Assembly (NCBI GenBank): GCA_023443765.1
Contig: JAEZTA010000180.1
Coordinates: forward strand, 1 to 64,000
From: Bacteroidota bacterium
GTDB lineage: Bacteria > Bacteroidota > Bacteroidia > Bacteroidales > Rikenellaceae
Length of the DNA stretch: 64,000 bases
Direction of reading: 5' to 3'
The position numbers were made by a program, and so were the translations under genes. This document shows positions 42,801 through 50,379 of the stretch, in pieces (position 1 is the first letter of the stretch; the number at the start of each line of letters is the position of its first letter). Below the pieces are notes generated by a model, which did no database searches, was not told where the DNA came from, and worked only from the letters and a program-made list of their open reading frames with translations.

Positions 42801-43000
42801 GTATCGAACTGGGCTACACCCTGCCCCAGCAACTGGTATCGAAAATCGGCATCCAGAAAGCCCGGGTTTACATCAACTGCTATAATCTTCTCACCTTCAG
42901 CTCGCTGGACTATGTCGACCCGGAGCACCCGAACAGTGAGTGGGGTTATGTCTACCCGCTGAACAAAACGGTAAACATAGGCGTCAACCTCGTTTTCTAA
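39878..43000 (+). CDS. SusC/RagA-type TonB-dependent outer-membrane transporter
   Basis: This 1040-residue transporter imports oligosaccharides across the outer membrane with its SusD partner. A signal peptide ends near LTPALAQA (residue 35). A carboxypeptidase-regulatory-like domain follows (ATVTGNVTDEAGAAIVGATV, then LQIAYLGYISQTIEV). The TonB-box region lies near EEVVVVGYGVQKKATLTGAV and the plug at about 120-230, with YGVRAANGVVLVTTKKGRNS. A 22-strand-type barrel runs to the final VNIGVNLVF. There is no N-terminal STN signalling domain, so it does not control an anti-sigma/ECF pair and regulation must come from elsewhere. It is followed 25 bp later by susD. Confidence 0.95.
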   Translation: MKQFNKLRPGNSWAVLLIALILSIGNLTPALAQATVTGNVTDEAGAAIVGATVSIVGTNQGAITDANGAFSVKAKPEQKLQIAYLGYISQTIEVGSKTHIDVKLKTDSKALEEVVVVGYGVQKKATLTGAVAAVTSSDIVATKTQQVQNMLTGKLPGIRVVQRTSEPGNFDMNFDLRGFGTPMVVIDGIPSDNLGMLDPNDIESISVLKDASAAIYGVRAANGVVLVTTKKGRNSNGKFNLEYQFYWGLQIPSNLPRPVGAVDRMTMLNEKKMHNFDNPSIMYTPEQIDAYRKGDKREYNWYDATIQNAPQHQHSISMHGSSDRVNYYLNMGYMYQEGFWKTGDLNFRRYNVRSNIETKISKRLTASLQLNGIMNERQKPFYNTMEVFKALWRTPTSEPIYANDNPEYPNLVLGGIIPSTALIDKDMTGSNVHNGKTFEGIFSLDYEVPYITGLRAKGMFSYDMSIDDDNMHQKEYDLYTYDPAADSYSTKRQNTPEKIQRNYYHRYRTMMQFSLNYDRTFNSHHVGALLLYEESVNQKDNFYALRELGISMDYLLAGNALNQIGFMDAGNLWKTVNKGLVGRVNYDYKSKYMLEFSFRYDGSSKFAKGHQWGFFPGGSIGWRISEEPFIKESTALSFIDNLKLRASYGMMGDENASSYQFLTGYDFPASANYKEYPGGSVFDGGFVPGLGFRQLPNELLTWYTVKTANIGLDAELWKGMLGITFDMFQRDRDGLMATRASAIPETVGAAMPQENLESDRTMGFEIALSHRNRIGSDFTYNVGANISMTRTKWTDRVRENFGNSWDYWRFCEEGRYTNIMFGHGANGQYGSWNDIINSPVFVDKGTLPGDYRYQDYNNDGVIDGEDHHPIATNSIPQLYYGFNIGAQWKGFDLDLLFQGAAMSHVSFPEMFNEPLMWNGNALEQFLDRWHPADPAADPYDPNTKWTSGRYAYTGTKMDQSSMHSAENASYLRLKSIELGYTLPQQLVSKIGIQKARVYINCYNLLTFSSLDYVDPEHPNSEWGYVYPLNKTVNIGVNLVF

Positions 43001-43025
43001 AACCTCGAATCAGAACGATATCACT

Positions 43026-45050
43026 ATGAAAAAGTTACAATATATCATTTCGACCCTGTTCCTGGGCTGTGCCGTTTCCTGCACCTCCCTCGACCAGCCG
43101 TCCCTGAACATCGTGCAGGACAAGGACGTTTTCGCCAGCGAAAAGTCCGTCACCTACTATATGTCGAGCCTTTACAGCCTGATGCCCATCGAAGACTTCA
43201 AATACGGGACCGACATGGAAGACGGATTCTTCCGCGCCGGCATCCTCCGCAACCTGAGCAACAACACGGGCGAGGGTCTCAATGCCAAGCACGCCAACGG
43301 CGGAGGCGGCATCGCCAACCCCGCACGCGGCTACTGGACCAATGCCTACAAGATTATCCGCCAGGCCAACTATTTCATCGAAACCGTTCCGTCCTATGCA
43401 GCGAACTTCAATAACGACCAGAAAAAGATCACGCAATGGATCGCCGAAGTCCGCTTTATCCGGGCATACACCTATTTTGCCCTCGTAAAACGCTACGGCG
43501 GCGTCCCCATCCTCGACCGGGTCCAGAATTTCCCCGGGCAGCCGCTGGAAGAACTCCAGGTTCCGCGCAACACCGAAGAGGAGGTTTTCGATAAAATCTC
43601 GGAAGATCTCGATTTCGCAATCGCCAACCTCGGCGAAACCGCGTCCATGCGCGGCCGTGCCAACCGCTATGCCGCTGCAGGTTTCAAATCGCGCGCCATG
43701 CTGACAGCCGGCTCCATTGCCCGCTACAACCAGATCAAGGTCTACGACAAGGCTTCGGGAAAACAGCTTACGGGCATTCCCGCCAACCGCGCCCAGGACT
43801 ATTTCGAGCAGAGCTGGAAAGCGGCAAAACTCCTCGAAGGCAAATACGACCTCTACAAAGCGGATTGGAAAGCCGGGGACAAAATAGCTCAGGCCGACAA
43901 TTATGCCAACCTGTTCCTGAGCGTGGACAACAATCCCGAATGCGTTTTCGCCCGCGAATACAAATACCCCGAATCCGGCCATAGCTGGGACGCCCTTTTC
44001 GTCCCCTACACCATGCACGGACCCGACGGATTCAGCACCTATGCCAACCCGACGCTCGATTTCGTCGAACTGTTCGACGGATTCCCCAAGAACGACGACA
44101 ACACGATCAAGGTCCTCAACGACCAGGGTAAATACCAGCTTTACGCCAACGAAGGCGCCATTTTCGACAACTGCGAACCGCGCCTGCGGGGCACCGTCCT
44201 GCTGCCGGGCCAAGTATTCAAAGGAATGAAGGTCGATCTTCGCCGCGGCATTTACACGGGCAACGTCCCCGCCGACGGCATCGCCCCGCTGATGGCTCCC
44301 GGAACCAAAAACAACGTCTTCCCGGGCGATAAGATCGTACAGTCGACCAACAACGCGGCCACCGAACAGATTCAGTACACGCTCTCCAACGGCCATACGA
44401 TCAATGCCAGCGGCCTCGACGGCCCGACCATGGGCGGATCGGGTACCGTGACCGGATTTCACCTGCGCAAGATGCTCGATCCCAAACGCACGCCGGCCCA
44501 AAGCGCACAGTGGGTTTCCGACCAGCCATGGATGGACATCCGCTACGCCGAAGTACTGCTCAACCGCGCAGAAGCCGCCCTCGAACTCCACCAACTTGGT
44601 GTAAACGGCGACGTAGACTACCAGTCGGATGCCTTTACCTGCATCAACCTGATCCGCGAACGCGCCGGAGCCACCTTGCTTTCAAGCGCCGACGAACTGA
44701 GCACGGAGGCCGTCGACCTGGGCAAATGCTACATCGTCGCCCCCAACCGCGGGTTGCAGATCATCCGCGTGGAACGCCGCAAGGAGCTGGCCTTCGAAAA
44801 CAAGATATGGTGGGACATGATCCGCTGGAGAACGGCCGACACCGAGCTCAACAACCGGATATGGCGCAAGTTCAACCCCATCCTGGTCGCCGAAACCGCC
44901 ACAGCGCAATCAAACGGCAGCTACCTCTTCGAAGGCCGGAACGAGGATTCCAACACGCAGTTCAATTTCCCGTCCCGCATGTACTACGAACCGATTCCCA
45001 ACGGGGAAATTACCCGCAACCCGAACCTTACACAGAACGAAGGTTATTAA
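43026..45050 (+). CDS. SusD/RagB-type surface glycan-binding lipoprotein
   Basis: The SusD lid protein binds glycan at the cell surface and closes over the SusC barrel. A lipoprotein signal ends at AVSCTSLDQPSLN (Cys19). The all-helical TPR-like fold is evident from SVTYYMSSLYSLM, RGYWTNAYKIIRQANYFIET and IRAYTYFALVKRYGGVPIL. The C-terminal RagB part has IRYAEVLLNRAEAALEL and VERRKELAFENKIWWDMIRW. At 674 residues it is longer than usual (500-600), with extra sequence around residues 330-480 that may shape the binding site. It is coupled with susC and followed by the DUF3823 gene. Confidence 0.95.
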   Translation: MKKLQYIISTLFLGCAVSCTSLDQPSLNIVQDKDVFASEKSVTYYMSSLYSLMPIEDFKYGTDMEDGFFRAGILRNLSNNTGEGLNAKHANGGGGIANPARGYWTNAYKIIRQANYFIETVPSYAANFNNDQKKITQWIAEVRFIRAYTYFALVKRYGGVPILDRVQNFPGQPLEELQVPRNTEEEVFDKISEDLDFAIANLGETASMRGRANRYAAAGFKSRAMLTAGSIARYNQIKVYDKASGKQLTGIPANRAQDYFEQSWKAAKLLEGKYDLYKADWKAGDKIAQADNYANLFLSVDNNPECVFAREYKYPESGHSWDALFVPYTMHGPDGFSTYANPTLDFVELFDGFPKNDDNTIKVLNDQGKYQLYANEGAIFDNCEPRLRGTVLLPGQVFKGMKVDLRRGIYTGNVPADGIAPLMAPGTKNNVFPGDKIVQSTNNAATEQIQYTLSNGHTINASGLDGPTMGGSGTVTGFHLRKMLDPKRTPAQSAQWVSDQPWMDIRYAEVLLNRAEAALELHQLGVNGDVDYQSDAFTCINLIRERAGATLLSSADELSTEAVDLGKCYIVAPNRGLQIIRVERRKELAFENKIWWDMIRWRTADTELNNRIWRKFNPILVAETATAQSNGSYLFEGRNEDSNTQFNFPSRMYYEPIPNGEITRNPNLTQNEGY

Positions 45051-45070
45051 CATCCAACAACTGAACTATT

Positions 45071-45853
45071 ATGAAAAAGAGAGTATTATATCCACTGATA
45101 ATGTTCATTGCCGCGGCATTCACAGCCTGCGAAGTCGACAATTTCGAAGCGCCTTCGACCGTATTCCAGGGAACGCTCTACGACGCCCAGACGGGCAAGC
45201 CTCTGCAACTGGAACAGGGTAAGAACCACACGCGCATCATGACCGAGGAACTCAGCTGGAACAACGGAAACTTCACGCCGTTTTACCTGGCCGTAAAGCA
45301 GGACGGCAGCTACTACAACGACAAAATGTTCGATGCCGAATACCGCATTTCACCGATCGACGGCCCGTTCATCCCGGTTCTGCTGCGCGACAGCAAAGGC
45401 GACATCGTGGTCGACAACCGGAAAACGGTCAAAGCCAAAGGTTCCGTCACCGTCGATTTCGAGCTGGAACCGTTCCTGCGCATCGAATACATAGGGGCAC
45501 CGGTCATCAACGCCGACAACACGCTCACCGTGAAATTCAAATTCACGAAAGGCCGCTCGAACGAGTACTACACCATCGCCCCGTTCCTCGATTGCCAGTT
45601 GTTCATCTGCCCGAATCCCTACGTAGGCAACTACAACTACGACGGCAAACTGGTGGGCGCCGTGGTCACCTCATTCAACGGCAAATCCGGAGATGACCTG
45701 GAAGGCGAGGAAATTTCGATCACCACGGTCAAACCTCTCGGTTCCGACAAGGGCGCCCGAACCTATTACATCCGGGTCGGGGCACGTGTCAACGACAGTT
45801 CGAAACGGTATAATTATACCAGTGTCAGATCCGTCACAATCCCCAAACTCTAA
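45071..45853 (+). CDS. DUF3823 surface lipoprotein in SusE position
   Basis: The 260-residue protein has a lipoprotein signal (LIMFIAAAFTACEVDNF, Cys near 20). A carboxypeptidase-regulatory-like beta domain follows (VFQGTLYDAQTGKPLQLEQG), and then a second beta-sandwich, the layout of DUF3823 proteins. These sit directly after SusD in many PULs and are likely extra surface glycan-binding proteins, though this is family-level inference. It begins 20 bp after susD and is followed by a strong GC-rich hairpin that separates the uptake genes from the enzyme genes. Confidence 0.85.
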   Translation: MKKRVLYPLIMFIAAAFTACEVDNFEAPSTVFQGTLYDAQTGKPLQLEQGKNHTRIMTEELSWNNGNFTPFYLAVKQDGSYYNDKMFDAEYRISPIDGPFIPVLLRDSKGDIVVDNRKTVKAKGSVTVDFELEPFLRIEYIGAPVINADNTLTVKFKFTKGRSNEYYTIAPFLDCQLFICPNPYVGNYNYDGKLVGAVVTSFNGKSGDDLEGEEISITTVKPLGSDKGARTYYIRVGARVNDSSKRYNYTSVRSVTIPKL

Positions 45854-45863
45854 CTATTCAGCA

Positions 45864-45892
45864 AAGGAGGGGCGGCAGCCCCGCCCCTCCTT
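45864..45892 (+). other. Strong GC-rich hairpin between DUF3823 and GH92 genes
   Basis: AAGGAGGGGCGG (45864-45875) pairs perfectly with CCGCCCCTCCTT (45881-45892) around a 5-nt loop. The following bases (ATTCAATTTCC) are not a T-run, so full termination is unlikely. Partial termination or protection of the upstream SusCD message from 3' decay is more plausible. Confidence 0.7.
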
Positions 45893-45913
45893 ATTCAATT
45901 TCCACCCGTTCCA

Positions 45914-48172
45914 ATGAGATATTACCAACTCGCAGCCTGCACGCTCCTGCTCTGTACGGCAACTTTTTCCGGATGCGGAAAACCTTCGGACGCAAAAACG
46001 CCTGTCGACTATGTCAATCCCTACATGGGAAACATCAGCCACATGCTACAACCGACTTTCCCCGTCACCCACCTGCCGAACGGAATGCTCAAAATCCGCC
46101 CCGAGCGGTCGGATTACACCGTCGACCGCATCCACGGGTTGGAGGTCGCGATGCCCAGCTATATCAGCACGTCGCCCTTCCGGCTTTCGCCGTGGCAGGC
46201 CATAGCCGGGGAAAAACTGCAACCCGTATACGATTACACCTGGGATAACGAACGCGTCACGCCCTATTCCTACCGGGTGTGGCTGGAAGAGCCCGATGCA
46301 GAGGTCCGCTTTGCCGTATCCTACCGTTCGGCTCTCTGTGAAATCCGGTTCGCAGCGGAGAAAGACAGCTACCTGATCATCGACGCAGGCGACGGAGCAT
46401 TCTCCGTGCAGGGCAATACCGTATCGGGAAACGTCGCGATCGGTGGAGGCGTCACGCAGTATCTCTACCTGGAAACGGACCGGAATCCGCAGGAATCCGG
46501 TTATCTCGACAACGGATCCCCGTGTTACGCCGCCGCACCCGAAAAACTGCATACTGCCGTACTCCGGTTCAGCGGAAATACAGCCCCCATCCGGGTACGC
46601 TATGGCATTTCATACATCAGTGAAGAGCAGGCAAAGCGGAACCTGGAAAACGAAATCGAAGGCTTCGATCTCGACCTTGCGGCAGCGAAAGGACGCGACG
46701 CCTGGAACCGCACGCTCTCGAAGATCGCCGTCGAAGGGGGTACGGACAACGACAAAGCCGTCCTCTACACGTCGATGTACCGCACATACAACCGCATGAT
46801 CGAAATCTCGGAAGACGGTCGCTATTTCAGCGCTTTCGACGGCAACGTACACGCCGACGAAGGCACTCCGTTCTACACCGACGACTGGGCCTGGGACACC
46901 TATAAATGCGTACATCCCCTGCGCACGCTGATCGACGCCAAAAAAGAGTCGCACATGGTCGCATCGTTGCTGCGCATGGCCCGGCAATCCCCCGAAGGCT
47001 GGCTTCCGACCTTCCCGCAGGTGCAGGGCGATTCGCACTGCATGAACAGCAACCACGGCATCATCGTCATCGCCGACGCCCTTGCCAAAGGACTTACCGG
47101 ATTCGATGTACAGGAGGCCTTCGACACGGCCCGGAAGACATTCCTCGAAGAGACGCACGCCCCGTGGGTCCGGAAGCCCGCAGGCGAATACGACCGTTTC
47201 TACCAGGAACACGGCTATTTCCCGGCGCTCGAACCCGGCGAGAAGGAGACGATACCCGAAATCCACAACTGGGAGAGGCGCCAGGCTGTCGCCGTATCCC
47301 TCGGAGCTTCATACGACGCCTGGGCGCTGGCCCGCATCGCCCGGCAGCTGGGGCTGACCGAAGAACACGAACGATTCAGCGAAATGGCCGCAAACTACCG
47401 CAAACTATACAACGCCGAAACCGGCTTTTTCCACCCGCGCAATGCACACGGAGAGTTCATCCAGCCCTTCGACTACAAATTTGCCGGCGGCATGGGAGCC
47501 CGTGACTACTACGACGAAAACAACGCCTGGACCTACCGCTGGGACCTCCAGCACGACATCGAAGGGCTGATCCACCTGATGGGCGGCAAAGAGCAGTTCG
47601 AAGCCAATCTCGACCAGATATTCCGCGAAGGCCTGGGTCGCATCCGCTGGGATTTCTGGGCTCAGTTCCCCGACCACACCGGCATCGTCGGACAGTTCTG
47701 CATGGGCAACGAACCGTCGATGCACATTCCCTACCTCTACAACTACATCGGGGCTCCGTGGAAAACCCAGAAACGGGTGCGCAGCCTGATGCGGCAATGG
47801 TTCCGTAACGACCCGATGGGAGTCCCCGGCGACGAGGACGGAGGCGGTCTGTCAGCGTTCGCCGTTTTCAGCTCCATCGGCCTCTACCCGGTCACCCCGG
47901 GTACACCCTGCTACAACATCGGCAGCCCCCTGTTCGAACGGATCACGCTCACCACCGACGACGGCAAGCAGTTCGAAATCCGGGCCCGCGGGTGCTCCGA
48001 AGAGAACAAATATATCCAGTCGGCTGCCCTCAACGGCGAACCGCTCAACCGCCCCTGGCTAACCCACAACGAGATCGTCGGCGGAGGACGCCTCGAACTG
48101 GTCATGGGGCCCCGTCCCAACAAGAGTTGGGGAGCAGACCCGCAGCAGGCGCCTCCCACCGTAAAACCCTGA
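45914..48172 (+). CDS. GH92 family alpha-mannosidase (canonical acid residue)
   Basis: GH92 enzymes are calcium-dependent inverting exo-alpha-mannosidases. The 752-residue protein has a lipoprotein signal (CTATFSGCGKPS, Cys21). The GH92 N-terminal beta-sandwich starts VDYVNPYMGNISHM. The catalytic barrel has FYTDDWAWDTYKCVHPL and GDSHCMNSNHGIIVIADALA, followed by the acid motif CMGNEPSMHIPYLYNY with Glu600. GDEDGGGLSAFAVFSSIGLY supplies the base Asp pair. All key residues are present. Linkage specificity (1,2; 1,3; 1,4 or 1,6) cannot be assigned by eye. It starts the enzyme block of the PUL and ends 14 bp before the lyase-fold gene. Confidence 0.93.
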   Translation: MRYYQLAACTLLLCTATFSGCGKPSDAKTPVDYVNPYMGNISHMLQPTFPVTHLPNGMLKIRPERSDYTVDRIHGLEVAMPSYISTSPFRLSPWQAIAGEKLQPVYDYTWDNERVTPYSYRVWLEEPDAEVRFAVSYRSALCEIRFAAEKDSYLIIDAGDGAFSVQGNTVSGNVAIGGGVTQYLYLETDRNPQESGYLDNGSPCYAAAPEKLHTAVLRFSGNTAPIRVRYGISYISEEQAKRNLENEIEGFDLDLAAAKGRDAWNRTLSKIAVEGGTDNDKAVLYTSMYRTYNRMIEISEDGRYFSAFDGNVHADEGTPFYTDDWAWDTYKCVHPLRTLIDAKKESHMVASLLRMARQSPEGWLPTFPQVQGDSHCMNSNHGIIVIADALAKGLTGFDVQEAFDTARKTFLEETHAPWVRKPAGEYDRFYQEHGYFPALEPGEKETIPEIHNWERRQAVAVSLGASYDAWALARIARQLGLTEEHERFSEMAANYRKLYNAETGFFHPRNAHGEFIQPFDYKFAGGMGARDYYDENNAWTYRWDLQHDIEGLIHLMGGKEQFEANLDQIFREGLGRIRWDFWAQFPDHTGIVGQFCMGNEPSMHIPYLYNYIGAPWKTQKRVRSLMRQWFRNDPMGVPGDEDGGGLSAFAVFSSIGLYPVTPGTPCYNIGSPLFERITLTTDDGKQFEIRARGCSEENKYIQSAALNGEPLNRPWLTHNEIVGGGRLELVMGPRPNKSWGADPQQAPPTVKP

Positions 48173-48186
48173 CACGAAAAACCGGC

Positions 48187-50361
48187 ATGAAAACAACCTT
48201 TCTCATCCCCCTCATAGCCCTCGCCCTAAGTGTACAGCAACCGGCGGAAGCCGGTCCCGGGAAATTCATCCACCCGGGAATCGACATGACCGGAGCTGAC
48301 CTCGAATACATGAAACGAAAGGTCCGCGAACAGGCGGAGCCGTGGGCCACAGCCTACACAAACCTGAAAAACTCCATCCCGGCCCCGGCGATCGACATGA
48401 CGGGGCCTGACCTCGACCTCCCGAGACCCGAGCCACAACAGGGAACAACAGATTATACTAACCGGAAAGGCGCTGTTTCGGAAAATGCCGCGATCAAAGC
48501 CGTCACCCATGTGGTCGGCGGAGCCTACAACAACCCCGACATCGGTGCCTCGGCCATCCTCGAAGCGGCCGATGCGGCCTACGACTGCGCCCTGCTGTGG
48601 TACATCAGCGAGGAGAAGGCATACGCCGAACAAGCCCGCGCGATCATCGCAGACTGGTCTGCAAACCTCCGCAGCCTCGACGACAACAACGCCAAACTGC
48701 TGGTCGCCCTGACGGGATACCAGTTCTGCAACGCCGCCGAAATCCTCCGCTGCTGCTATCCGGGCTGGGACGACCGCGATACCGACCGTTTCACCCGCAT
48801 GCTCATGCAGGTCTACTACCCGATGCTGCGGCTTTATTTCTCCGACGCCAACGGGAACTGGGACGGCGCGATCATGCACTCACTGCTAGCCATCGCCGTC
48901 TTCACCGACAACCGGGCGATATTCGACGATGCGGTCGACCATTTCATGCACGCGCCCCAAAACGGCAGCCTTTTTAAATACATCTATCCCAGCGGCCAGT
49001 GCCAGGAAACACCGCGTGACCAGGCCCACGTACAAATGGGACTGGCCGAATTCGGAGGCGCCGCCCGCATTGCCTACACCCAGGGCGTGGACCTCTTCAG
49101 CCTGGGAGGCAATCGCCTCGCACTGGGCTTCGAATACACGACCCGGTTCCTGCTGGGAGAACCATCGTTCGTCTACGGCATCCAGTCTCCCCGCCGCATG
49201 GACGAACTGCGTGAGGATTTCGAATATTTTTACCAACACTACCGTTCGAAAGGCGTCGAAACTCCCTACCTGGCACGCATGAGCGAGAAAGTCCGTCCGT
49301 CCGCAGGCCGGGGCGTACTCACCGGATTCCGCGCCGAATTCGAAAAACCCTTCACAGGCACTCCGCAGCAACCGGCCATAAGTCGTGTTGCCTATCCCTC
49401 CGGCGCCCTGGAAAACACCTCCGGCACAGCCGCCGCAGGGAATCCCATCCGGGTCGAACCCGGCGAATCCATCCAAAAAGCCCTCGACCTGGCCGCCGGA
49501 ACCGGGAACCCGGTCCTCCTCAAAGCCGGAATCCACCCCCTCACCGAAGCACTGCGCATCCCCTCGGACATAACGCTGGCCGGCGAAGGCGCCCGTACAG
49601 TCATAATGTGCTTCGAGAGTAAATCACATTTCGCCCTGGTCAACGCTTCCGGCTCGATGCGCAACGTAACCCTCGCCGACTTCGTGATCGAGGGCGCCCG
49701 CGACCACAACGAAGACCCCGATCCCAACGGAGGCCGCTTCAACCGGGGCATGCGCTATGCCAACAGCCGGGGCGGCATCCAATTCCTCGCTCCGGCCGAC
49801 GGCGGGATGGAGAACATCCGCCTGGTGAACCTCTCAGTCATCAACTTCTCCAAAAACGGCATCTGCATCTCCGGGGCTGAAAACGTTACCCTCTCGTCCT
49901 GCAATATCTCGGACAACGGGGCAGGCGTGGTCCCGGGTCCCAGGCTGCACCACAATCTGTGTCTGGGATGGGTTCGGAACTGCCGGATCACGGATTGCCG
50001 GTTCGACACGTCGCTCCGGGGATGCGGCATCGAAATGCTCGCCTGCCACGACATCGAAATACAGAATTGCGAGATCGCCCGCAACGCCTGGCACGGCGTC
50101 CACCTCAGCGACTGCCGCAACATCCGGCTCCAAGGCAACCTGATCGAGGCCAACGACGACTGCGGCATCGGGGCGGAACGCCTCCACGACGGGTGCAGGA
50201 AACTGACCGTCACGGACAACGACATCCGGTTCAACTCCGCCTATGGCATACTGCTTCCTGTCGCCACCCGCAGCCATGTCGGAAAGAACCGCTACGAACA
50301 CAACGGCTGCGAAGCTTTTCGGGAACTCCCTGCTGCGGGCTCCACACCACTCCGACAATAA
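48187..50361 (+). CDS. Alginate-lyase-fold enzyme fused to a right-handed beta-helix
   Basis: The 724-residue exported protein (signal peptide MKTTFLIPLIALALSVQQPA) has two large domains. Residues 20-400 fit the alginate_lyase (alpha/alpha-toroid) fold, with KFIHPGIDMTGADLEYMKRK and TPRDQAHVQMGLAEFGGAAR, the latter a hallmark of this superfamily including PL5/PL38-type lyases. Residues about 415-720 form a right-handed parallel beta-helix (PGESIQKALDLAAGTGNPVL, then repeated turns such as ICISGAENVTLSSCNISDNG). An N-terminal extension of the open frame back to 47992 overlaps GH92 and is rejected. The lyase substrate is likely a uronate polymer, which fits the GH88 gene. The helix may bind, epimerise or cleave glycan. 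Confidence 0.75.
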   Translation: MKTTFLIPLIALALSVQQPAEAGPGKFIHPGIDMTGADLEYMKRKVREQAEPWATAYTNLKNSIPAPAIDMTGPDLDLPRPEPQQGTTDYTNRKGAVSENAAIKAVTHVVGGAYNNPDIGASAILEAADAAYDCALLWYISEEKAYAEQARAIIADWSANLRSLDDNNAKLLVALTGYQFCNAAEILRCCYPGWDDRDTDRFTRMLMQVYYPMLRLYFSDANGNWDGAIMHSLLAIAVFTDNRAIFDDAVDHFMHAPQNGSLFKYIYPSGQCQETPRDQAHVQMGLAEFGGAARIAYTQGVDLFSLGGNRLALGFEYTTRFLLGEPSFVYGIQSPRRMDELREDFEYFYQHYRSKGVETPYLARMSEKVRPSAGRGVLTGFRAEFEKPFTGTPQQPAISRVAYPSGALENTSGTAAAGNPIRVEPGESIQKALDLAAGTGNPVLLKAGIHPLTEALRIPSDITLAGEGARTVIMCFESKSHFALVNASGSMRNVTLADFVIEGARDHNEDPDPNGGRFNRGMRYANSRGGIQFLAPADGGMENIRLVNLSVINFSKNGICISGAENVTLSSCNISDNGAGVVPGPRLHHNLCLGWVRNCRITDCRFDTSLRGCGIEMLACHDIEIQNCEIARNAWHGVHLSDCRNIRLQGNLIEANDDCGIGAERLHDGCRKLTVTDNDIRFNSAYGILLPVATRSHVGKNRYEHNGCEAFRELPAAGSTPLRQ

Positions 50362-50379
50362 CTTTACAACCCTACCAAA

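Noticed and set aside
43035..44594. 519-codon open frame antisense to susD
   Set aside because: susD is complete and typical, and the antisense frame has no signal or domain.
47992..48186. Upstream extension of the lyase-fold protein
   Set aside because: It overlaps GH92 coding sequence, and a clean signal peptide begins at 48187.
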